33,016 nucleotides of DNA from positions 1 to 33,016 of IMG/VR virus record IMGVR_UViG_3300043548_000043; one strand, 5' to 3'. Positions 16,094-23,974 of this stretch are shown here, in pieces. Position 1 is the first letter of the stretch. Each line of letters opens with the position of its first letter. Origin of the DNA: a virus. Made by a program: the position numbers and the translations under genes. The notes beneath the pieces were generated by a model that was not told the origin of the DNA, did not search any database, and was given only the letters and a program-made list of their open reading frames with translations.

Positions 16094-16520
16094 TTGCCCC
16101 CATATTAGCAGAGTAAAGGAGTGGGGCTTCAATGAAGACCATGATTTTATTGCTAGTTTATGGGATTGCGTTCTTTGCGGTGTTGAATCTAGTACACCGT
16201 TCAGAGAAGAAGAACAGGTCTCAATAGACCATACCCATTGCGATTACGACCCTTGTTTTGGTTGTAAGGCTAAGGGACTACAACTTAATACTGGAGATGC
16301 GGCTAGAGATATCTCAGATAAATCCTGGGGTAACAGACTCGCATTCTACCGTCAAGCAAGAGCCGACGGAATACAACCTAATGGGACTCACCCAGTACAA
16401 GTTGAAGCAGCCTACAAGGCTAGCGAGACTCTTGGCAAAGCCTATAACGCAGAGAAGATGGTTCGTGCGGATAAGGTAACTAAAGAAGTAAGTCAAGTAA
16501 TGAAAGCAATCGGAGACTAA
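16059..16520 (+). CDS. Cys/His-rich zinc-binding phage protein (153 aa)
   Basis: Several Cys/His pairs are visible: CPH near residue 13, CVLC near 37-40, then HTHCDYDPCFGCKAKGLQLN around 58-77. These fit at least one structural zinc site. The stretch after the last pair (NTGDAARDISDKSWGNRLAF, ending in ARADGIQPNGT) resembles a small protein that I associate with actinobacteriophage structural regions; I cannot check this. Two adjacent ATGs are possible (16059 or 16062), with AGGGG about 5-10 nt upstream. The 35-base overlap with the preceding gene is larger than usual, yet the Cys pattern shows that this frame is real. The precise role is unknown. Confidence 0.8.
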   Translation: MMSQKQTLEKSNCPHISRVKEWGFNEDHDFIASLWDCVLCGVESSTPFREEEQVSIDHTHCDYDPCFGCKAKGLQLNTGDAARDISDKSWGNRLAFYRQARADGIQPNGTHPVQVEAAYKASETLGKAYNAEKMVRADKVTKEVSQVMKAIGD

Positions 16521-16530
16521 AGGAAAACAT

Positions 16531-17430
16531 ATGGCAATTGATAAGTCAAAGTGGAACAAGGATATCAAGGTTTCACAAAAGACAATTGATGAAATTAAGA
16601 AGATGGGTATGACAAAGGCTCTTAAGTCAGCGTCAGGTTCTCAATCTGCAGAATATAAAGAAGCGCTACGTCGCCTTTATACACCAGAGCGTGTTGATAA
16701 ACTAATTGGCTCTTCATCTAAGAGTGCTACATCTGGCCCAAAGAGTGCCAGTACTCCAGCATATGGCTTACGCAAGCCAGCAGGTCAGTATACAAAGGGT
16801 CCTGCTAAGTCAGGTCAGGCTGGTTCTACAACCAAGCCTTCAATGAAGCCAGGCGACAAGAAGGTTGCTGCAGCAGGTGGTGGCAAGGGTTATTCATACT
16901 CTACTAAAGTTACCAAGGGCAAAGATTCACTTTCATTTGGTGAAGGTGTAGGTAAGGCAGCTAAACTTGCAGGTACTGTATTGATAGCAGGTCGTATTCC
17001 TGGAGCAGGTCGTCTTGCTGCAAAAGCAATGCCAGCAATTACATCATCTGGTGTAGGACGCGCTGTATTTGGTAGCAAAGCGGCAGCAAAAGCAACAACA
17101 AATTATATTAAAAAGCCAGGTGCAGTTTCTGCTTCTACTATGGCTAAAGGCATCAAAGAAACTGGCGATTCAGTTTCTGTTGGCGCAAAGGGTTCATTTG
17201 GAAAGACCACATCTGCTACAACAGCAAGTGCTGCAAAGAAGGAAGCAGCGAAGGCAGCAGCAGCAAAGGCTGCAGCTAAGGCAAAGCGCGAAGCGGCATT
17301 CCAGGCAAAGCAGAAGGCGGCAATGGCACGTATTAAGGCAGAACGCGCAGCGGCTGCTAAGGCAGCAGCAAAGAAGACTGCAGCAAAGAAGCCAACATCT
17401 ACTCCAGCTAAGAAAGCTGGTAAGAAGTAA
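16531..17430 (+). CDS. Lys/Ala-rich histone H1-like phage protein (299 aa)
   Basis: The N-terminal 70 residues look folded (DEIKKMGMTKALKSASGSQS, then a helical RRLYTPERVDKLIG). A Ser/Gly/Lys linker follows, then a hydrophobic Gly/Ala segment around 148-185 (AKLAGTVLIAGRIPGAGRLA) that could insert in a membrane or be amphipathic. The last 70 residues are Ala/Lys repeats (KKEAAKAAAAKAAAKAKREA, then KKTAAKKPTSTPAKKAGKK), like the tails of histone H1 or bacterial HU-tail proteins. DNA compaction in the virion or DNA escort on entry is inferred. It is the first of four consecutive very basic genes, and a good AAAGGAAA site precedes it. Confidence 0.8.
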   Translation: MAIDKSKWNKDIKVSQKTIDEIKKMGMTKALKSASGSQSAEYKEALRRLYTPERVDKLIGSSSKSATSGPKSASTPAYGLRKPAGQYTKGPAKSGQAGSTTKPSMKPGDKKVAAAGGGKGYSYSTKVTKGKDSLSFGEGVGKAAKLAGTVLIAGRIPGAGRLAAKAMPAITSSGVGRAVFGSKAAAKATTNYIKKPGAVSASTMAKGIKETGDSVSVGAKGSFGKTTSATTASAAKKEAAKAAAAKAAAKAKREAAFQAKQKAAMARIKAERAAAAKAAAKKTAAKKPTSTPAKKAGKK

Positions 17431-17645
17431 TGGCTACTAAGAAACCAACTCCAAAGCCAAAGCCTACACCAACTAAAAAAGGTTTGAATGTAGCAGTACC
17501 TGGTGGTGGAACATACAACACCGAAACCAAGAAAACTACAATGAAGCCAAAGGATATTCCTTTCAAAAAGATGACACCTGCACAGTATGAAGCGCAACTT
17601 AAAAAAGCAGTTGCAGAGCACAACAGAGCGCTAAGGAATAAATAA
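17430..17645 (+). CDS. Small basic Pro/Lys-rich protein (71 aa)
   Basis: A 71-aa protein starting inside the stop of the previous gene (TAATG). The N-terminus is a Pro/Lys/Thr repeat (ATKKPTPKPKPTPTKKG). A short charged segment follows (DIPFKKMTPAQYEAQLKKAV). No family is recognised. Its composition matches the K/P/T-rich end of the preceding gene, so it may act with that protein. Confidence 0.7.
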   Translation: MATKKPTPKPKPTPTKKGLNVAVPGGGTYNTETKKTTMKPKDIPFKKMTPAQYEAQLKKAVAEHNRALRNK

Positions 17646-17827
17646 TGAAAAAATCAAAGAAGCATCCAGGATTCAAAGCAGTCCAAAAAAAAGTTGCTGC
17701 GAGGCAAGGTGTCTCAATGGAACGTGCGGGTGCAATAGTTGCTGCGGGTGCGAGGAAAGCATCGAAGGCTGCTGTTAAGGCTAACCCACGTTTAAAGAGA
17801 GTAATACGTCCTAGAAGCGGTATGTAA
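17645..17827 (+). CDS. Small highly basic phage protein (60 aa)
   Basis: A 60-aa protein with roughly one third Lys/Arg (KHPGFKAVQKKVAARQGVSM, ending NPRLKRVIRPRSGM). A predicted helix spans the centre (ERAGAIVAAGARKASKAAVK). Similar short basic proteins with a GVSMERAGAI-like core are, to my memory, common in podoviruses, but I give no database support. It is coupled to both neighbours by TAATG overlaps. It probably binds nucleic acid or sits in the virion. Confidence 0.75.
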   Translation: MKKSKKHPGFKAVQKKVAARQGVSMERAGAIVAAGARKASKAAVKANPRLKRVIRPRSGM

Positions 17828-18105
17828 TGAAAGATTCAAGATTAACGCGAGCAGGTGTATCTGGTTATAACCAACCTAAGCGTACACCTAACCATCCTAA
17901 GAAATCACATATTGTGGTTGCTAAGGTTGGTAGTCAAGTAAAGACAATTCGCTTTGGTCAGCAGGGTGTGTCAGGCTCTCCTAAGAAAGCTGGAGAGTCT
18001 GCATCCTATGCAGCACGACGTAAGTCATTTAAGGCTCGTCATGCTAGCAATATCGCTAAAGGGAAGATGTCAGCAGCATATTGGGCTGACAAGGTTAAGT
18101 GGTAA
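17827..18105 (+). CDS. Small basic phage protein of the KSHVVVAK/RFGQQG type (92 aa)
   Basis: The 92-aa protein has a recognisable pattern: KRTPNHPKKSHIVVAKVGSQ, then IRFGQQGVSGSPKK, and a C-terminal RKSFKARHASNIAKGKMSAA followed by YWADKVKW. I recall this pattern from small uncharacterised proteins of many phages. It is strongly basic, with a conserved-looking beta-like core and a helical tail. It overlaps the previous stop by one base. Nothing in the sequence gives a catalytic role. A virion or DNA-associated function is likely from context. Confidence 0.8.
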   Translation: MKDSRLTRAGVSGYNQPKRTPNHPKKSHIVVAKVGSQVKTIRFGQQGVSGSPKKAGESASYAARRKSFKARHASNIAKGKMSAAYWADKVKW

Positions 18106-18126
18106 TTTAATATTAAAAGGGACGAT

Positions 18127-18807
18127 ATGAACGACAAGCTTGCTATCGCTTGGTGCGATAATGGTATGGTTGATGGTAGATTCATGCAGGGCGTTACAGA
18201 TGTAATGCTGCACTCTGGAGTAGAAGTTGTTACAACTCTACGAAGTCAAGGCAATCAAATTGCTAGACAAAGAGACCGTGTGATAAATCACTGGTACGAA
18301 GGAAATAAATCAGATTGGCTACTTTGGGTAGACTCTGATGTAGTTATTAGCCCTGATACGTTTAAGATGTTATGGGATAATAAAGATGAGAAGGAACGCC
18401 CAATCTTAACTGGCGTATACTTTACTACAGATAATCCAGAAGAATCATTGATGGAACCTAAACCAACATTATTTTGGTTTGTACAAAAAGAGCAAGAGGT
18501 TGGAATCATGAGAGTCCATCCATTGCCAAAAGACAAGTTAATAAAAGTAGGCGCTGCAGGTATGGGCTTTGTGCTTATGCATCGTAGCGTAGTTGATAGA
18601 ATCCGTGAAGTGCTACCAACCGTTCCTTTGTTCTCCGACATTGGACATGGTAAGAACTTTATGGGTGAGGATATCTACTTCTTCTCACTATGTGATAAGG
18701 CAGATATTCCAGTATATGCGCATACAGGCGCAACAGTACCGCACATGAAGCGGTTCTCCTTTGATGTAAATTATTACGACGCATTCGTAGGAAACAAGAG
18801 GAAATAA
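18127..18807 (+). CDS. Glycosyltransferase-like protein (GT-A fold)
   Basis: The 226-aa protein has the hallmarks of a family-2-type nucleotide-sugar transferase. These are a first beta-strand (KLAIAWCDNGMVDGRFMQ), the metal- and sugar-nucleotide-binding motif D69-S70-D71 in LLWVDSDVVI, a possible acceptor-side acidic pair E181/D182 (FMGEDIYFF), and C-terminal histidines (H199, H206). It would transfer a sugar to a phage protein, DNA or host surface component; the substrate cannot be read from sequence. Its place among tail and connector genes, rather than early genes, suggests virion glycosylation. RBS: AAGGGACG before ATG. It overlaps the next gene by one base. Confidence 0.8.
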   Translation: MNDKLAIAWCDNGMVDGRFMQGVTDVMLHSGVEVVTTLRSQGNQIARQRDRVINHWYEGNKSDWLLWVDSDVVISPDTFKMLWDNKDEKERPILTGVYFTTDNPEESLMEPKPTLFWFVQKEQEVGIMRVHPLPKDKLIKVGAAGMGFVLMHRSVVDRIREVLPTVPLFSDIGHGKNFMGEDIYFFSLCDKADIPVYAHTGATVPHMKRFSFDVNYYDAFVGNKRK

Positions 18808-19727
18808 TGACAACTCTGACAGATATGATGAATGAGGTTCGTGCGAACCTTGCTGGCTATACATTTCAGCAAGACCGTTCAACCTATCTCAAGACTGCAG
18901 TAACCACCACAACATCTTCATCTGCATCTCCACTCATTCTGTCATTGGGTTCAACTGAGTCAGTTGGTAAGGGTGTCATTGAAATCGACGAAGAGTTAAT
19001 GTGGGTTGATTCATTTGACCGTCTAGCTAATACAGCAACTGTGGCTCCATATGGCCGTGGTTACTTAGGCTCAACGGCTGCTACCCATACTGCTGATTCT
19101 CAGGTTGTTATTTCCCCTACTTTCCCAAAGCATGTAATTAAGCGAGCAATCAACGATACCATCCGCTCATTAGGCGCTAACATCTTTGCGGTAAAGAATA
19201 CATCATTTACCTTTACTCCTGCTCGTAATACATACGACTTCAACGATTTAAACATTAAGAATATCTTGACTGTATCCTATCAGACTACTGGCCCATCAAA
19301 AGAATGGGCTCCAATTCGTCGCTGGGATTTCGATTCAACTGCAGATGCTACCGAGTTTGGCGCTAACGCTCAGACAATTACACTAGGTGAGTATCCTGAA
19401 CCTGGACGCACAGTTCGTATCGTATATGCAACTGACCCTGCAGTATTTACATCTAACTCTCAAGATTATGCAACTCAAACAGGTTTACCTGAATCTACAA
19501 GGGACGTAGTAATTCTTGGTGCAGCGTATCGCCTGCTCTCCTTCTTGGACCCAGCACGTGCGGCTCAAACAACTGCGCAGGCAGACGAAGTGGATGCAAA
19601 GCGTCCATATGGTTCATCGAACTCTGCAACCAAGCAACTTTATGCACTATACACTCAACGTCTAAACGAAGAGACAAAAGCGCAGCAACAGAATTATCCA
19701 CCACGTGTTCACTTCTCCCGCCGATAG
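18807..19727 (+). CDS. Putative head-tail connector/adaptor protein (306 aa)
   Basis: The N-terminal ~25 residues (TTLTDMMNEVRANLAGYTFQ) form a helix. A beta-rich insertion (STESVGKGVIEIDEELMWVD) with TATVAPYGRGYLG follows, then a helical core (HVIKRAINDTIRSLGANIFA) and a C-terminal helix bundle (AQADEVDAKRPYGSSNSATK). The helical core and its place between capsid and fibres fit an adaptor or tail-tube-A-type protein bridging portal and tail nozzle in podoviruses. The inner beta domain resembles a fibre-like domain, so it may also contact tail accessories. The start is coupled by TAATG. Confidence 0.6.
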   Translation: MTTLTDMMNEVRANLAGYTFQQDRSTYLKTAVTTTTSSSASPLILSLGSTESVGKGVIEIDEELMWVDSFDRLANTATVAPYGRGYLGSTAATHTADSQVVISPTFPKHVIKRAINDTIRSLGANIFAVKNTSFTFTPARNTYDFNDLNIKNILTVSYQTTGPSKEWAPIRRWDFDSTADATEFGANAQTITLGEYPEPGRTVRIVYATDPAVFTSNSQDYATQTGLPESTRDVVILGAAYRLLSFLDPARAAQTTAQADEVDAKRPYGSSNSATKQLYALYTQRLNEETKAQQQNYPPRVHFSRR

Positions 19728-19735
19728 GAACCTGA

Positions 19736-21481
19736 ATGACAACTAGAAAATACTCATCCCGCTCACAGCAAACTACGCTTTCAGCGGCTCTAACATCAAG
19801 CGCAACTACCGCTACGGTGCAAAATGGTTCTAACCTTATGGGTGGTGCAACTATTGCCGCTGGCGAAACATTCACGGTAGTTATCGACCCAGATACAGCG
19901 CTCGAAGAAATTGTAGATATTACCGCTGTCAGTACCAATACACTAACAATTGTTCGTGGTGTTGAGAATGCTGGCACAGGTCAGGCTCACTCAGCTGGTG
20001 CTGTTGTTCGCCACATGGTTACAGGTCGTGACCTACGTGAGGCTAATGAGCATATTGAGAACACTACAACCGCTCACGGCATTACGCTTGCTAACGTAGT
20101 TAAGACTACCGATAGTGGTACAGTCACCTCAGCAATGATTGCCGATGGCGCAATTGTTAATGCTGATATTAATTCTTCTGCAGCAATTGCAGATACCAAG
20201 TTGGGTACAATCTCAACTGCTGGCAAGGTATCTAACTCAGCAACTACAGCAACATCAGCCAACACAAACTCTGCTATCGTAGCCCGTGATTCATCTGGTA
20301 ACTTTTCAGCAGGCACAATTACTGCTAACATTACTGGTAACGTATCAGGTTCATCTGGTTCTACCACAGGCAATGCTGCAACTGCAACTGCTTTGGCAAC
20401 TGCCCGTGACTTCCAGATTGTAGGAGATGTAGAAGCGTCTGCTCAATCATTTAATGGTTCTGGCAATGTGACTCTAACCACAGCAATTGCTACTGGTGCT
20501 ATCGTAAACGCAGATGTTAACTCTTCTGCTCAGATTGCGTACAGCAAGTTAAACCTTGCTAATGGAATTGTTAATGCAGATATCAACGCTTCTGCTGCAA
20601 TTGACTGGTCTAAGATTGCTCCATCATCTACAGTATCTGCAACAGAACTTGGATACTTAGATGGTGTTACATCTGCAGTTCAAACCCAGATTGATTCTAA
20701 GTTAGCAACATCTACTGCGGCATCTACTTATGCTCCACTTGCTAGCCCTGCACTAACTGGTGTGCCAACAGCACCTACTGCTGCTGCTAATACCAACACC
20801 ACTCAAATTGCAACTACTGCTTATGTGCAGACAGAGATTGCAGACTTAATTGATTCTGCTCCTGGTGCACTAGATACTCTTAACGAGTTGGCTGCTGCTT
20901 TGGGTGATGATGCTAGTTTCTCAACAACAGTAACTAACTCAATTGCAACCAAGTTGCCACTTGCTGGTGGCACAATGACTGGTGCTATTGCAATGGGTAC
21001 TAACAAGATTACAGGTCTTGGAGACCCAACCAATGCGCAGGATGCAGCAACCAAAAACTACATTGACACAGCAGTTCTTGCTCCATCTAATCTAACTGGT
21101 CCAATTACATCTGTAGGTAATGTTACTAGCGTAGCATCTCAAACTGGAACTGGCTCTAAGTTCGTAATGGACAATAGCCCAACCTTGATTACACCAGTAC
21201 TAGGTGTAGCAACTGCTACAAGCATTAATGGAACTTCTATTCCATCATCTAAGACTTTGGTGGCTACAGATTCAACTACATATGTAGTGCCATCTCAGAC
21301 TGGCAACTCTGGCAAGTATCTAACCACAGATGGAACTACTTCATCTTGGGCATCAGTAGATGCACTACCAAGCCAGACTGGAAACTCAGGAAAGTATTTG
21401 ACTACGAACGGAACATCTGCTTCTTGGTCAACAATCGTAACCGACCCAACTCCGTCAGTATTTATGCTGATGGGCGCTTAA
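19736..21481 (+). CDS. Tail fibre protein with internal repeats (581 aa)
   Basis: This is a Ser/Thr/Ala-rich beta-structured fibre. The first ~110 residues form a virion-attachment-like domain (ending GRDLREANEHIENTTTAHGI). Three copies of IVNAD[IV]N[SA]SA..I occur near residues 140, 256 and 278. The motifs TELGYLDGVTSAVQTQIDSK, TTQIATTAYVQTEIADL and DAATKNYIDTAVL are typical of phage fibre shafts. Two C-terminal copies of a QTGNSGKYLTT[DN]GT unit lie near residues 518 and 545, before PSVFMLMGA. It likely adsorbs to the host surface, helped by the accessory proteins downstream. It lacks an obvious C-terminal intramolecular chaperone. Confidence 0.85.
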   Translation: MTTRKYSSRSQQTTLSAALTSSATTATVQNGSNLMGGATIAAGETFTVVIDPDTALEEIVDITAVSTNTLTIVRGVENAGTGQAHSAGAVVRHMVTGRDLREANEHIENTTTAHGITLANVVKTTDSGTVTSAMIADGAIVNADINSSAAIADTKLGTISTAGKVSNSATTATSANTNSAIVARDSSGNFSAGTITANITGNVSGSSGSTTGNAATATALATARDFQIVGDVEASAQSFNGSGNVTLTTAIATGAIVNADVNSSAQIAYSKLNLANGIVNADINASAAIDWSKIAPSSTVSATELGYLDGVTSAVQTQIDSKLATSTAASTYAPLASPALTGVPTAPTAAANTNTTQIATTAYVQTEIADLIDSAPGALDTLNELAAALGDDASFSTTVTNSIATKLPLAGGTMTGAIAMGTNKITGLGDPTNAQDAATKNYIDTAVLAPSNLTGPITSVGNVTSVASQTGTGSKFVMDNSPTLITPVLGVATATSINGTSIPSSKTLVATDSTTYVVPSQTGNSGKYLTTDGTTSSWASVDALPSQTGNSGKYLTTNGTSASWSTIVTDPTPSVFMLMGA

Positions 21482-21490
21482 GGAGAAATA

Positions 21491-21826
21491 ATGTCTAAAA
21501 AAGTTCTTGGGCAATCAAACCCATCAGCAACTACAGTAACAACCCTATACACAGTTCCATCTGCTAAAGAGGCTGTGGTATCTAGCATTTCTGTTGCTAA
21601 CCTAGCAGCATCATCTGCTACTTTCCGTATCATCATTCAGCCATCTGCTGATGTATCTGCGACTATTCTTGATAAGCAATACTTTGGTAAGGACATCACA
21701 GTAGGTGCATCAGATACAACCATCATCACTGTTGGTTTAACTCTTGCAACTGGAGATGTAATTAAGATTTACGCATCAACTGCAACAGTAGCCTTTCAGG
21801 CGTTTGGAGATGAGGCGACTGCCTAA
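21491..21826 (+). CDS. Small beta-rich tail accessory protein (111 aa)
   Basis: A 111-aa Ser/Thr/Val-rich protein with alternating hydrophobic strands (TLYTVPSAKEAVVSSISVAN, then TIITVGLTLATGDVIKIYAS) resembles a jelly-roll or beta-sandwich domain. This pattern is common next to phage tail fibres. RBS AAGGAG lies 5-6 nt before the ATG, and the gene overlaps the next one by a base. No enzymatic feature is seen. It could be a fibre cap or connector. Confidence 0.75.
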   Translation: MSKKVLGQSNPSATTVTTLYTVPSAKEAVVSSISVANLAASSATFRIIIQPSADVSATILDKQYFGKDITVGASDTTIITVGLTLATGDVIKIYASTATVAFQAFGDEATA

Positions 21827-22704
21827 TGTCTATTTCAAGTTTCAAGACTGGAGTAGTTTCTCCATCTAGTCTACTTGTAGGTAACCCAGCAGATAATCCA
21901 ATTACCATTGAAGCACTCGTCATTGCTGGCGGTGCGGGTGGAGGTAAGCGTGGAGGCGGCGGAGGTGCAGGTGGCGTTTATTACTCTGGCTCTACTATCT
22001 TGCAAAAAGGAACTTCATATACCGTAACCGTAGGTGGCGGCGGAGGTGGTTCAACAAACATCTATGCTAAAGGAACTAATGGTTCTAATTCAGTATTAGG
22101 TTCTTTAACTACCGCTATAGGTGGCGGTGGCGGTGGTTCCGTAGAACTCCGCGCTGGCGCTGATGGCGGTTCAGGCGGCGGTGGTTTCGTAAATAATGGC
22201 GGTGGTAATCCTACATCTGGTCAAGGCTATGCAGGTGGTACTGGCTACTCAGGTGGACAAGATACTGGCGGTGGAGGCGGTGGCGCTGGCGCTGCTGGTG
22301 GCAATGGAGATGCTTCATATCCTGGTAATGGTGGCAATGGAACTAATACTTATTCCACTTGGGCAACTGCTACTTCATCTGGCGCAAGCGGATACTACGC
22401 TGGCGGTGGAGGCGGTGGTTCTAACTCCGTAGAAAGCAATGGTGGTTCTGGAGGCGGCGGTAAAGGCTCATCAGGCGGTGGTGGTGTTGGTCTTGCTGGC
22501 ACTAACAACACTGGCGGTGGTGGAGGTGGAGGAGGAAACTCAGGTGGCACACAAAACGGCGGTAACGGTGGAAGTGGAATTGTTTTAATTCGTTACTCAT
22601 CAAGTCTTGCTAATGCTACATCTACTACAGGCTCACCTGATTTTTACAACACAGGTGGATACAAGTATTACAGATTTACCTCATCAGGTTCAATTACTTT
22701 CTAA
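21826..22704 (+). CDS. Glycine-rich tail protein 1, putative receptor-binding adhesin (292 aa)
   Basis: The first 25 residues (SISSFKTGVVSPSSLLVGNP) carry a short tag shared with the genes at 22713 and 23961. After a strand-rich start (LVIAGGAGGGKRGGGGGAGG), most of the protein is runs of 3-7 glycines with Ser, Asn and Tyr between them, up to NGGSGIVLIRYSSS. Such Gly-rich repeats can fold as packed polyglycine-II helices, as shown for the gp38 adhesin of phage S16, where variable loops bind the receptor. A distal adhesin role is therefore likely, but it is inferred. The last 40 residues form a small beta domain (YNTGGYKYYRFTSSGSITF). It is paralogous to the next gene, which has the same length. 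Confidence 0.75.
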   Translation: MSISSFKTGVVSPSSLLVGNPADNPITIEALVIAGGAGGGKRGGGGGAGGVYYSGSTILQKGTSYTVTVGGGGGGSTNIYAKGTNGSNSVLGSLTTAIGGGGGGSVELRAGADGGSGGGGFVNNGGGNPTSGQGYAGGTGYSGGQDTGGGGGGAGAAGGNGDASYPGNGGNGTNTYSTWATATSSGASGYYAGGGGGGSNSVESNGGSGGGGKGSSGGGGVGLAGTNNTGGGGGGGGNSGGTQNGGNGGSGIVLIRYSSSLANATSTTGSPDFYNTGGYKYYRFTSSGSITF

Positions 22705-22712
22705 GGAATACA

Positions 22713-23591
22713 ATGGCAATTAGAAGTCTAAAGAATGGCACATTTAGCCGTAGTATATTAGTTGGTAATGCTGCATATAATCCAGTCAAAGCAACTGGTG
22801 GAACTATTGTTACCACTGGTGGTTATACTTACCATACTTTTACTTCCTCTGGAACTTTTACTCCTTCTGAAAATTTAAATATTGATTATTTATTGGTTGC
22901 AGGTGGCGGAGGCGGTGGAAGCGGTAATCTTGGTGGTGTTGGACATTATGGCGGTGGCTCTGGTGGCGGCGCTGGTGGATTTCGTGCTTTAAATGCATCT
23001 GTAACTGCATCTACCAATTACTCAATTTCTATTGGCGCAGGTGGCGCTCAAAGAACAAATGAAACTGGAACAAAAGGTAGTAACTCTAGTGCATTTTCAA
23101 CAAGTTCTACAGGTGGTGGCTTAGGCTGGTTTGGCGGTGGTCAAGATGGTCAACCTGGCGGCTCTGGTAGTGGTGCATCAACAGACGGTGGTTCAACTAC
23201 TTACGTTGGCGGCACTGGAAATCAAGGTGGTTACTCACCTGTTGAGGGTTATGCTGGCGGCGGTATTACTGGTTCAACTGGCAAAAATGGCGCTGGTGGC
23301 GGTGGTGCAGGTGGAGTTGGTGGCAGGCAAGACGGTGGTGTAGGTAATACTTCTTATTCTACTTGGGCTTCTGCAACTTCCACAGGTGTTGGTGGTGGCT
23401 ATGCTGGCGGCGGTGGCGGTGGAACTTGGGGTGCTACAACTGCTGGAACCGCAGTTAACGGCGGTGGTGGAACTAACGCTGGTACAAGTGGCGCGGCAAA
23501 TACAGGTGGCGGTGGTTCTGGTGGAGGTAGTTCACCTTACACTGCTGGTAATGGCGGTTCAGGTATTGTAATAGTTAGATATGCGATATAA
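22713..23591 (+). CDS. Glycine-rich tail protein 2, putative receptor-binding adhesin (292 aa)
   Basis: This is a paralogue of the preceding gene with the same length and plan, though the domains are in a different order. The N-terminal tag is AIRSLKNGTFSRSILVGNAA. A beta-strand domain (GGYTYHTFTSSGTFTPSENL) comes next, matching the C-terminal domain of its neighbour. Polyglycine runs (VAGGGGGGSGNLGGVGHYGG onward) follow, ending in NGGSGIVIVRYAI. The shared YSTWA-ATS segment and Gly-Gly repeats show common origin. Unlike its neighbour, it ends directly after the IVIVRY strand. RBS AAGGA precedes the ATG. Two diverged adhesins may widen or switch host range; that is inference. Confidence 0.75.
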   Translation: MAIRSLKNGTFSRSILVGNAAYNPVKATGGTIVTTGGYTYHTFTSSGTFTPSENLNIDYLLVAGGGGGGSGNLGGVGHYGGGSGGGAGGFRALNASVTASTNYSISIGAGGAQRTNETGTKGSNSSAFSTSSTGGGLGWFGGGQDGQPGGSGSGASTDGGSTTYVGGTGNQGGYSPVEGYAGGGITGSTGKNGAGGGGAGGVGGRQDGGVGNTSYSTWASATSTGVGGGYAGGGGGGTWGATTAGTAVNGGGGTNAGTSGAANTGGGGSGGGSSPYTAGNGGSGIVIVRYAI

Positions 23592-23599
23592 GGAGTAAG

Positions 23600-23974
23600 A
23601 TGGCACACTTTGCACAACTAGATGAAAACAATACAGTTACTCAGGTAATTGTAGTTGCTAATGAAGAACTACTTTTTGATGGCGTAGAGAATGAAATTAA
23701 AGGTATCTTATTCTGCAAGTCATTATTTGGAGAAGATACTCGCTGGGTTCAGACATCATACAATGGAACTATCCGTAAGAATTATGCTGGCATTGGATAT
23801 ACCTTTGACCCAGTAAATAATTACTTCTTTGCTCCACAACCATTCCCATCTTGGACACTAGATGCTGATGCTAAATGGCAAGCACCTACTCCATATCCTA
23901 CTGATGGCAAGTTCTATACTTGGAATGAAGCAACCCTATCTTGGGATGAGGTAGCCTTAGATGGCAGTAACTAG
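23600..23974 (+). CDS. Tail accessory protein of a common phage family (124 aa)
   Basis: The 124-aa protein starts MAHFAQLDENNTVTQVIVVA and contains NEIKGILFCKSLFGEDTRWV, then QTSYNGTIRKNYAGIGYTFD and PQPFPSWTLDADAKWQAPTP. I recall this aromatic pattern from uncharacterised proteins near tail-fibre genes of cyanophages and related phages. It has many Trp, Tyr and Pro residues, as expected for a carbohydrate- or protein-binding surface domain. Its 3' end overlaps the next gene by 14 bases. RBS AGGAG precedes the start. Function unproven. Confidence 0.75.
   Translation: MAHFAQLDENNTVTQVIVVANEELLFDGVENEIKGILFCKSLFGEDTRWVQTSYNGTIRKNYAGIGYTFDPVNNYFFAPQPFPSWTLDADAKWQAPTPYPTDGKFYTWNEATLSWDEVALDGSN

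Noticed and set aside
17103-17621. Minus-strand frames of 172 and 71 aa rich in Phe/Ala/Cys
   Set aside because: They mirror Lys/Ala-rich coding DNA on the plus strand (AAG/GCA repeats) and have no ribosome site.
22196-23571. Plus-strand Val/Leu/Ala-rich frames inside the glycine-rich genes
   Set aside because: They arise from GGT/GGC repeats read in another frame; the glycine frames have ribosome sites and family-like end motifs.
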